A DNA stretch of 57,500 nucleotides from Symbiodinium natans (lineage: Eukaryota > Sar > Dinophyceae > Suessiales > Symbiodiniaceae): NCBI GenBank assembly GCA_905221605.1, contig CAJNDS010002035.1, forward strand, positions 130,001 to 187,500. Reading direction: 5' to 3'. Shown in pieces: positions 11,498 through 20,115 of this stretch. A model generated the notes under the pieces. That model made no database searches and was not told the DNA's origin. It saw only the letters and a program-made list of their open reading frames with translations. A program made the position numbers and the translations under genes. Position 1 is the first letter of the stretch; the number at the start of each line of letters is the position of its first letter.

Positions 11498-12321
11498 GGA
11501 TCTGTTGGGTTTAGGGTTTAGGGTTTAGGGTTTAGGGTTTAGGGTTTAGGGTTTAGGGTTTAGGGTTTGGGGTTTAGGATTTTGGGTTAAGGGTTAAGGG
11601 TTCAGGGTTTAGGGTTTAGGGTTTAGGGTTTCGGTTTCTGGGCGCTTTCTGGGCGCTTTGGAAGGAACTTAAACTCAGCTACAGTTATAATGGGTTTATA
11701 TAGCAGATAGTACAGCATCCCTATTTTGGTAACTTCAAAGAGGTTCCAAAAACACGAACTCAGGTTTGGGATGTACCAGGGTTGAGGGCTTTGGGCCACG
11801 CAGTTTTATGGGGTGTGTAGGCGAACCCCAAACCTTAAACCAAGATACCCCCTAAACCCTAAACCCTAAACCTGGGGTTTTGAACGGAGCTTCAGCCATC
11901 TGCCAGCTGAACCCTGCACCCCCTACAACCCTAAAACCTAAACCCCCAAACCCTAAACCCTCGACTAAACCCTAAACCTGATATTTACCTGACATAAGCC
12001 CCAAAGCCCTGAACCCCCCAGGTTATGATGACCTGAATTCTCCAGGTCGGGAGGACAGGAGGTTTCCAGGGTCCTGGTTTGATGTCTAGGGTGTTTGTTG
12101 CTCTTGGAGTTATGGGCTTGGAGTTAAAGGTTCTAGGACTTCAGGGTTGAAAGCCGCGGTGTCGGGTTTCAGTTTTAGGGTTTAGGGTTTGGGATTTTGG
12201 GTTCCCTGAACCTACACAAGACCTTTACAGGGAGGCTAAGCAATGCAGTGGGGCCTACATGGCTGTCGCATGGGTTTCTGATAACACGTTGTGAGCGTAT
12301 TGCGTGCCCCTGAGCCCTGAA

Positions 12322-12720
12322 CTCCCTAAACCCTAAACCCTAAACCCTAGCCCTAAGCCCTAAGCCCTAAGCCCTAAGCCCTAAGCCCTAAGCCCTAAGC
12401 CCTAAGCCCTAAGCCCTAAGCCCTAAGCCCTAAGCCTAAGCCCTAAGCCCTAAGCCCTAAGCCCCTAAAGCCCCTAAAGCCCTAAGCCCTAAGCCCTAAG
12501 CCCTAAGCCCTAAGCCCTAAGCCCTAAGCCCTAAGCCCTAAGCCCTAAGCCCTAAGCCCTAAGCCCTAAGCCTAAAGCCTAAAAGCCCCTAAAGCCCCTA
12601 AGCCCTAAGCCCTAAGCCCCTAAACCCTAAGCCCTAAGCCCTAAGCCCTAAGCCCTAAGCCCTAAGCCCTAAGCCCTAAGCCCTAAGCCCTAAGCCCTAA
12701 GCCCTAAGCCCTAAGCCCCA
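12322..12720. repeat. CCCTAAG variant array, 400 bp
   Basis: More than 50 units of CCCTAAG, with a few CCCTAAAG and CCTAAAG slips near 12465-12475 and 12570-12625. The first few units are CCCTAAA. Confidence 0.97.
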
Positions 12721-12764
12721 TACCCTAAATCCTGAACCCTGAAACTCCTCCTGCCTCTCTTTGC

Positions 12765-12845
12765 GCGAGGACACCCACTCCTCCTCCCTACGAGATGGAT
12801 CGCATAGCGTCCGCCGCACCCTGGGATGTGCGCGTTCTGGGAGTT
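12765..12845 (+). CDS. Exon-like island between C and G tracts
   Basis: Reads TPTPPPYEMDRIASAAPWDV and on to RVL, between the CCCTAAG array and a TTTAGGG tract at 12850. No family was recognised. A second frame is also open, so the call is weak. Confidence 0.3.
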
Positions 12846-13901
12846 GGGGGATTTAGGGTTTAGGGTTTAGGGGTTTAGGGTTTCAGGGTTTCAGGGTTTT
12901 AGGATTTTAGGGTTTTGGGGTTTTGGGGTCTAGGGGAGTTGGGGTTTTAGGGTTTTAGGGTTTAGGTTTAGGGTTAAGATGCCTGTGCTTGGGTTCCGGG
13001 ATTTCGGATGGAGGGGGGGGCGGGGCTGCAGGATTCAGCAGCTAAGGGTTTGAATTTCGGCTTTGGGGTGACAGGATGGACGAATCTGGAGGCTTGAGGG
13101 GCTCAATTGGGGGTGTGGCCTCAGCATCCTGATCCGGGGATCTTGTTGTTGGTTCGTGGGTTTAGGGTTTAGGGTTTAGGGTTTAGGGTTTAGGGTTTAG
13201 TGTTCGTGGGTTGTCGGTTTTCAGGATCAAGGCCACTTGTGTGAGGGTCGAGCTAGACAGCAAGGACGTCAGTTCAGGTACTTCAAGGACCCCCCCCCCC
13301 TTATGAAATAGTATAATGTAACATATCTAATAGACAATAGGTAACATATATTATACAACATACATTTGTAAGTTATATACTATACTGAGTCTTTTTTATG
13401 ATCTCCCCGCCCTCCACGGTACATTTCAAACCCTGTTGTTATCCCTCGCTTCTCGGGAGTTGCAGGTAAACTCCAAACCGCAAACCTAGCCCTAAACCCT
13501 AAACCCTAAACCCTAACCCGAAACCCGAAACCCTAAACCCTAAACCCTAAACCCTAAACCCTAAACCCTAAACCCTAAACCCTAAACCCTAAACCCTAAA
13601 CCCTAAACCCTAAACCCTAAACCACGCCTAAGCCCTAAACCCCCAAACCCGAAATCCTAGGCTTCGCCCCCCCCCGTCCCCCCCCCCCCCCACCCCCCCC
13701 TCACCCCAAAACCCTATCGCCTTGGCCCAGGCAAGGTCCCGTCTGAGTTGGCCTTGCCGGGACCTTCGTAAAGGGTTTAGGGTTTAGGGTTTAGGGTTTA
13801 GGAGTTAGGGTTTAGGGCTCTTGTACTGCGGCAGCTCGCTTTGTTTGCTTGTTGGTTGTCGTGGATTTTGTATGTGCTTTTGTGAAACTTCTTGAGGCTA
13901 A

Positions 13902-14305
13902 CCCTAAACCCTAAACCCTAAACCCGAAACCCGAAACCCTAAAACCCTAAACCCTAAACCCTAAACCCTAAACCCTAAACCCTAAAGCCTAAAGCCTAAA
14001 GCCTAAAGCCTAACGCCTAACGCCTAAAGCCTAAAGCCTAAAGCCTAAAGCCTAAAGCCTAAAGCCTAAAGCCTAAATCCTAAAGCCTAAAGCCTAAAGC
14101 CTAAAGCCTAAAGCCTAAAGCGTAAAGCCTAAAGCCTAAAGCCTAAACCCTAAAGCCTAAAGCCTAAACCCTAAAGCCTAAAGCCTAAGCCCTAAACCCT
14201 AAACCCTAAACCCTAAACCCTAAACCCTAAACCCTGAACCCTGAACCCTGAACCCTAAACCCGAAATCCTAAACCCTAAACCCTAAACCCTAAACCCTAA
14301 AGCCC
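13902..14305. repeat. CCCTAAA array with a CCTAAAG-variant core
   Basis: CCCTAAA units flank about 28 units of CCTAAAG (13984-14190), with rare CCTAACG and CGTAAAG variants inside. One variant has been amplified in the middle of an ordinary tract. Confidence 0.95.
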
Positions 14306-14620
14306 GAGCCCTGTTTGGGACAAACCCCTAGGATAGTTAAGCCTTTGCGCAAGCCGAGCCGGAACCTCCAGCAACAGTACCAGAGGCCAGAGCGCGCGCA
14401 TTCTCATCGAAGTGCCGGGGGCCTTGGGAGTTAGGAGTTGCTTAGGGTTTAGGGTTTAGGGTTTGGGGTTTGGGGTTTAGGGTTTAGGGTTTAGGGTTTA
14501 GGGTTCAGGTTTAGGGTTTAGGGTTTAGAGGTCTAGAGGTTTTCTGGGCTTGCTGGCCGCGAGGCGAAGATACCCAAAAAGGAGGGGGAGAGGGGAAGGG
14601 GGGGAGAGGGGGAGGGGGAG

Positions 14621-14677
14621 GGCGATGCCAACAAGCTCTGGAGCAACGCAGCTCGATTGATGACGCGAGTGTGTGAA
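14621..14677 (+). CDS. Exon-like island, unknown
   Basis: After GGGAG|G the frame reads GDANKLWSNAARLMTRVCE and ends at GTCCAC. A G-rich AGGGGG run precedes it. No family was recognised. Confidence 0.4.
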
Positions 14678-15101
14678 GTCCACTCTAGGGCTCAGAGACA
14701 GAAAGTCAAGCTCTTGGTTCTGATCTTGGGGTTTCCAGAATTAGGGGGTACCTTGTGGGGGTCCTTATGACAAGGGAGTCCTACAAAGTTTTTGGGGTCA
14801 AGATTTGGAGTCCGTGTTTTTCGCAAACTCCCATTTAGGGGGTGTTTGCCACAGTTTGCAGGTCCCTTTCTGCAAGGCCAGTGTGGGATACCGGATGCCC
14901 ATCCCGTCGAGCAGCTCTATTCTAAAGCCAGGTTGGGTTTTGGGGGTAAAGGTTTTGGGCTTACAGGCTTTGAGGGTTTGGGGGGTGTAGGGTTTAGGGT
15001 TTAGGGTTTGGGGTTCAGGGTCTAGAGCACCAAGGCACGCAGCTCCGGCAACACGCCGAGGCGCGCAGCGTCTCCGGGGCATGGGGGCTTCAATGGGGGC
15101 A

Positions 15102-16456
15102 GGTGTGCCTGAGCTGCCGCTTTGTCATATCGAGGCGCGGCCCGAAAAAGAAGAAGAAGAGGATTGAGATTGCGGACGAGGTGGAGGTGACGGAGCCCGA
15201 AGAGGACAAGGAGCCGAGCATCAACGACATTTTGAAGAGCGGCTTCTCCGACCCTAAGCAGCTGAATGAGTACACTTTACACTTTTTTGGGGTACTAGAA
15301 ATCCCCTATAGAGCTGAAAAGTGTACACTTTTTCGGGTACTCGAATCCCCTATAGAGCTGAAAGTGTACACTTTTTTGGGGTACTAGAATCCCCTATAGA
15401 GCTGAAAGTGTACAATTTTTTTGGGGGGCTTCTGAACTCTCAGCAACCAAGGACCTCTTCCATGCCAAGCGCGATGACATCGCGCAGGCCAAGCCTAAGG
15501 CGGAAGATGACGACTACGACTTCCCACTGCCCAGCAGAGGTGTCAGGGGGCTCCTCCTCTATGCTACCCCTCCCCCCCTAGGTTACCACCTTTTTGAGGA
15601 TATTTAGGGAGGATTAAGCCTAATTAAGGGCCCAAAACCCTAAACCCTAAACCCTAAACCCTAAACCCTAAACCCTAAACCCTAAACCCTAAACCCTAAA
15701 CCCTAAACCCTAAACCCTAAACCCTAAACCCTAAACCCTAAACCCCAAGCCCCAAACCCTAAACCCTAAACCCTAAACCCCTGGAGGCGTGGGAGAGCCC
15801 TGGAAGTCAAGCTTCGAGGAGTTGCAGTTGGTAAGCCCGGTGAGCGACACCCAAGCTTCCTCTGCCGAAGAGGTCTTGGACGAGAACCAGGCCCTCTAAT
15901 GAACCGAGAGGGTTTAGGGTTTAGGGTTTAGGGTTTAGGGTTTAGGGTTTAGGGTTTAGGGTTTAGGGTTTAGGGCCTACAATGAACCGAGAGGGAGGCA
16001 TTTCTTGCAAGCAGAGCTCTTCTGAATCACTTGAAAGGATGACCCGCGCCAGATCATTGGGGATGAGGCCGACCTCGTGTCGGACCCAGCTGCCGTGCAG
16101 CAAGACTTCAAAGGACACCTCGAACCCCACGATGTCTTTCGCGCACTCTCTCTCTCTCTCCTCTCTCTCCTCTCTCCTCCTCTCCTCTCTCTCTCCTCTC
16201 TCTCCTCTCTCTCCTCTCTTTTCCCCCTCTCCTCTCCTCTCCCGTCGCCATCTCTCTCTCCTCTCCCTCTCTCTCTCTCCTCTCCTCTCTCTCCTCTCTC
16301 TCCTCTCTCTCCTCTCTCTCCTCTCTCTCCTCTCTCTCCTCTCTCTCCTCTCTCTCTTCTCTGGCCCTCTCCCTGAGCATGAATGTCCGAGGCGGTTCTG
16401 GTCTGCCTCCTAGCAGATACCGGAGACCTCGCTTCGTCACAGACGAATATGTCTGA
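15102..16456 (+). CDS. C-terminal five exons of a lysine-rich/acidic protein, function unknown
   Basis: Exons: 15102-15267 (after GGCAG; FVISRRGPKKKKKRIEIADE, then an acidic stretch); about 15450-15539 (DLFHAKRDDIAQ to DDDYDFPLPSR, donor GTGTCAG); 15787-15890 (after GGAG|G; VGEPWKSSFEELQL to EEVLDENQ, GC donor); 16038-16140 (after AAAG|G; DDPRQIIGDEADLV to HDVF, GC donor); 16392-16456 (after CGAG|G; GSGLPPSRYRRPRF then VTDEYV and TGA at 16454). Phases join exactly at three of the four junctions, which is the best internal evidence here for AG|G acceptors and GC donors. The KKKKKR run could be a nuclear localisation signal. The introns are made of a 52-bp minisatellite, a CCCTAAA tract, a TTTAGGG tract and a CT repeat. 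The upstream part of the gene was not traced. Confidence 0.7.
15270..15430. repeat. 52-bp tandem repeat filling an intron
   Basis: Three to four copies of a unit containing GTACACTTTTTTGGGGTAC followed by AGAATCCCCTATAGAGCTGA. Each copy carries a GTAC that could act as a donor. The array spans nearly the whole intron between the first two exons of the 15.1-16.5 kb gene. Confidence 0.9.
15636..15780. repeat. CCCTAAA tract closing an intron
   Basis: About 20 units that end a few bases before the CTGGAG|G acceptor of the exon at 15787. Confidence 0.95.
15898..15995. repeat. TTTAGGG tract between 15-bp direct repeats
   Basis: AATGAACCGAGAGGG occurs at 15898-15912 and again, identical, at 15981-15995. 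A run of nine TTTAGGG units lies between. The pattern looks like a target duplication around an inserted telomeric block. Confidence 0.9.
16147..16366. repeat. (CTCTCTCTC)n pyrimidine array
   Basis: 220 bp of almost pure C/T in 9-bp steps, inside an intron of the 15.1-16.5 kb gene. Long Ser/Leu and Glu/Arg frames across it are artefacts. Confidence 0.97.
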
Positions 16457-16592
16457 ATGAGACTTTTGGCAAGGCAGCAGTGGACTCTGCGATGGTAGAT
16501 GCTGCAGGCCCGGCATCTGAACCCTTTGTATCCTCCCGGCTCAGGGGTTTAGGGTTACCGGATCTCCGCGTCGTCCTGTGTTGGCTATGCAG

Positions 16593-17145
16593 GTGAGGAC
16601 CCGCCTGTCCAACACGCGACGACCTCAGGAAGGCGAGAAGGTGAGGGGCTGTGAGGACACGTCGTGTCGGATGGCAGGCCGGCACCAGAGACACGGCAGC
16701 TTCCGAGCTGGAGGAGGAGGAATATCAGGGTTTAGGGTTTAGGGTTTGGGGTTTAGGGCCTGGCACCCAACAGAATGAGCCTTTTGGAGTCCCGATGATT
16801 GCAGCATACTCCCTTGTTCTGGGGTACTGTGCCCAAAACAGGCCCATGAAGAACACCTGCCGCCGCATGCACTGCACAAGGGAGACTACCGGGAACCTTG
16901 TGAGTGTGAACCCTGCTTGAAGGTTCATGGTAGTTATTAACCAACTATAACTGTACGTATGACTGTACTTAGAACCATATCAGGGCACTTAAGGGGGTTA
17001 CAACTGGGCTATAAGTACAGTTATCATTGGTTAAGAAGTACCATGCACCTCCAAGTTTCGGAGGACGGTCCAGAGACGGTTCGCTTCAACTCCAAAAGCC
17101 CGGAACTCGTGCCGAGACCCTCGAAACCCCGAAGCCCTGCATGGG
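16593..17145 (+). CDS. Four-exon chain of an unknown gene
   Basis: 16593-16640 (after TGCAG|G; VRTRLSNTRRPQEGEK; donor GTGAGG); 16678-16728 (after GGCAG|G; AGTRDTAASELEEEEYQ); 16774-16899 (after CAACAG; NEPFGVPMIAAYSLVLGYCA then a Cys/Arg-rich tail; donor GTGAGT); 17063-17145 (after CGGAG|G; DGPETVRFNSKSPEL then a Pro-rich end). All are in phase 0, so they join in frame. The third exon has one hydrophobic segment that could span a membrane. No family was recognised. Confidence 0.55.
16924..17047. mobile_element. MITE-like inverted repeat, family E, copy 1
   Basis: The left arm, ATGGTAGTTATTAACCAACT, runs on to ATAACTGTAC. The right arm is GTACAGTTATCATTGGTTAA followed by GAAGTACCAT. It sits in the intron after the exon ending at 16899. 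A second, shorter copy is at 34205-34287. Confidence 0.75.
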
Positions 17146-18076
17146 GCTTGGGTTTAGGGTTTAGGGTTTAGGGTTTAGGGCTTAGGGTTTGGGGTTTGGG
17201 GTTTAGGGTTTAGGGTTTAGGGCTTAGGGCTTAGGGTTTAGGGTTTCTCTGCGAAAGCAAAAGTATACTCCGCATACTGTGTAAGATGCCGAAACGCCAT
17301 ATCCCCTAAGCCCATATACTTCAGGGTTCTTCGACCAGACCCCACAAAAACTCTTGTCGAGGGCTGTGCAGGCATGTGGGCAACTCTCTCTATCATGGTC
17401 TCGAAGCCCTGAACCCTAAACCCTAAACCTTAAACCCCAAACCCTAAACCCTAAACCCTAAACCCGAAACCCTGAACCCTAAACCCTAAACCCTAAACCC
17501 TAAACCCTAAACCCTAAACCCTAAACCCTAAACCCTAAACCCTAAACCCTAAACCCTAAAACGCAGCTTTGCAGACTGAGACTGAGGAAGTGTCCCGTAC
17601 CGGCCAGAGGCCGCAGTGAGGCCCTGGGGCTGCTAAGGAACTTGGGTCTGCCGTTTTGGGTTTAGGGTTTAGGGTTTAGGGTTTAGGGTTTAGGGTTTAG
17701 GGTTTAGGGTTTAGGGTTTAGGGTTTAGGGTGAGGGTTTGGGGTTTAGGGTTGAGGGTTGATAGTTGAGGGTTGAGGGTTGAGGGCTTAGGGTTTAGAGC
17801 TTCTCGGGGGCCTTCGGAAATTTTCGTTTTGGGGGCTCACAGTCTCAGAACTTTGACGGCGGCATGTTGGTTTGCAGCGTTTGGGGTCCTGGCTTTTTTT
17901 TGCTGTCTAGATCATAGGGTCCCTGAGGGAAGGGGGTCCATGGGGGGTAGCTTAAGGACCCTATAACCCCCTGAAAACCCCTCCTCAAGGACCCTACAAC
18001 TAGAGGTTCACGGCTTGTGATTGGGTTGAGGGTTTAGGTCACCCTAGGCCCTAAACCCCAAGCCCTAAACCGCGAG

Positions 18077-18163
18077 GCTGCAGAGAAGTTCGAGCAACCG
18101 GGCAGCAAACTGGCCGGGGCCTCGGCACAGAGATCTTCTTCGCAACGGGACCCCACATCAAAG
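18077..18163 (+). CDS. Exon-like island, unknown
   Basis: After GCGAG|G the frame reads AAEKFEQPGSKLAGASAQRS and on to DPTSK, with a GC donor. It is low-complexity and Ser/Gln-rich. No family was recognised. Confidence 0.45.
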
Positions 18164-18397
18164 CCCCTTGTTGTGTGTCTAGTCATGAATCCCCATACCT
18201 GGCACCCCCCAAACCCCAAATCCCAAACCATCCTGCACCCCAAGCCCCAAACCCCCAAGCCCCAAGCCCCAAGCCCCACTAACCCCATCAATCCTCAATC
18301 CTCAAACCATCCAGGGTTTAGGGTATAGGTTTAGTGCGTGCGGTTTAGGGTTAGTTTAGAGGGTTCTATGTATAGCGAAAGTTTAGGGCTTAGGGTT

Positions 18398-19457
18398 CAC
18401 CCCAAACCCCAAACCCCAAACCCCAAACCCCAAACCCCAAACCCCAAACCCCAAACCCCAAACCCCAAACCCCAAACCCCAAACCCCAAACCCCAAACCC
18501 CCAAACCCCAAACCCCAAACCCCAAACCCCAAACCCAAACCCCAAACCCCAAACCCCAAACCCCACCCCAAACCCAAACCCAAACCCCAAACCCCAAACC
18601 CCCACCCCCAAACCCCAAACCCCAAACCCCCAAACCCAAACCCCAAACCCCAAACCCCAAACCCCAAACCCCAAAACCCCAACCCCACCCCAAACCCCAA
18701 CCCCAAACCCCAAACCCCAAACCCCAAACCCCAAACCCCAAAACCCCACAACCCAAACCCAACCCCAAACCCAAACCCCAAACCCCAAAACCCCCCCAAA
18801 CCCCAAACCCCAAACCCCACCCCCAAACCCCAAACCCCAAACCCCAAACCCCAAACCCCAAACCCCAAACCCCAAAAAAAACACAAACAAACCCCAAACC
18901 CCACCCCAAACCCCAACCCAAACCCCAAACCCAAACCCCAAACCCCACCCCCAACCCCAAACCCAAACCCCCCCCAAACCCCAACCCCAAACCCCAAACC
19001 CAACCCCAACCCCACCCCAAAACCCCAAACCCCAAACCCCAAACCCCAAACCCCCAAACCCCAAACCCCAAACCCCAAACCCCAAACCCCAACCCCAAAC
19101 CCCAAACCCCCCCAAACCCCAAACCCCAAACCCCAAACCCAAACCCCAAACCCCAAACCCAAACCCAAACCCAAACCCCACCCCAACCCCCCCCAAAACC
19201 CAAAAACCCACCCCCAACCCCAAACCCCAAACCCCAAACCCCAAACCCCAACCCAAACCCCAAACCCCCCAAACCCCAAACCCAAACCCCAAACCCCAAA
19301 CCCCAAACCCCAAACCCCAAACCCCAAACCCCAAACCCCAACCCCCCCCCCAAACCCCAAACCCCAAACCCCAAACCCCAAACCCCCCCAAACCCCAAAC
19401 CCCAAACCCCAAACCCCAAACCCCAAACCCCAAACCCCAAACCCCAAACCCCAAACC
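18398..19457. repeat. CCCCAAA satellite, 1.06 kb
   Basis: About 150 units of CCCCAAA with many one-base length variants (CCCAAA, CCCCCAAA, CCCCACCCC). The G-rich strand reads TTTGGGG and could form G-quadruplexes. Open frames of 340-400 codons on both strands are repeat artefacts with Pro-Asn-Pro-Lys or Gly-Phe-Gly-Val-Trp periodicity. Confidence 0.98.
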
Positions 19458-19772
19458 CAAGACCCCGCCCAAAGCCTTGCCTCAGGATGCGCCCGAGGCC
19501 GGTCGAGGAAAGAGGCCCCCCCCAGTTTGATTGAATTGGGAATTCGGGTTTAGAAGGGTGAGAAAAGGGGGGATACCCGAAACCCTAAACCCTAAACCCG
19601 AATCCCGAAACCCGAAGCCCGAAACCCGAAACCCGAAACCCGAAAAAAACCCTGAAACCCTGAAATCCTGAAGCCCTTAAACCCTTAAACCCAAAACCCT
19701 ACTGTAAGGACCCGTAAGTTTGGGGCTGCCCGCTTTTGAGTGGTGCTCTCGGAGCTAACCCCAGTTTGTTGG

Positions 19773-19957
19773 ACTTGGAAAGGCTGCCCATATTATGAGT
19801 TTAGGGTTTAGGGTTTAGGGGTTTTAGGGTTTAGGGTTTAGGGTTCAGTAGAGTACTTGGAAAGGCTGCCCATATTATGAGTTTAGGGTTTAGGGTTTAG
19901 GGTCTAGGGTTTAGCGTTTAGGGTTTAGGGTTTAGGGTTTAGGGTTCAGTAGAGTAC
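19773..19957. repeat. Tandem duplication containing telomeric tracts
   Basis: A unit that starts ACTTGGAAAGGCTGCCCATA, passes through a TTTAGGG tract and ends GGTTCAGTAGAGTAC is present twice (period 82 at the left end, 101 at the right end). The copies differ only in tract length and tract variants. Confidence 0.9.
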
Positions 19958-20010
19958 AAGTTTGGGGTTTTTGGACTAGGGCTTCAGAGTTTCGGGTGGG
20001 AGCTCTGAGC

Positions 20011-20071
20011 ATGGCAGGTGCGGAGGAGCTCGTCCGTCAGCTCCGCCCTTTCAGAGAGAGACGCGGAGAGG

Positions 20072-20115
<44 letters not shown>

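Noticed and set aside
12322-12720. CRISPR-like direct repeats
   Set aside because: Units are contiguous heptamers with no spacers.
15977-16516. Glu/Arg-rich and Ser/Leu-rich ORFs
   Set aside because: Translation of the CT repeat. Only the flanking exon pieces (16038-16140 and 16392-16456) are believable.
18338-19534. Open frames of 350-400 codons on both strands
   Set aside because: They are read through the CCCCAAA satellite. Every frame is open because the unit lacks stops, and the proteins are pure heptamer periodicity.
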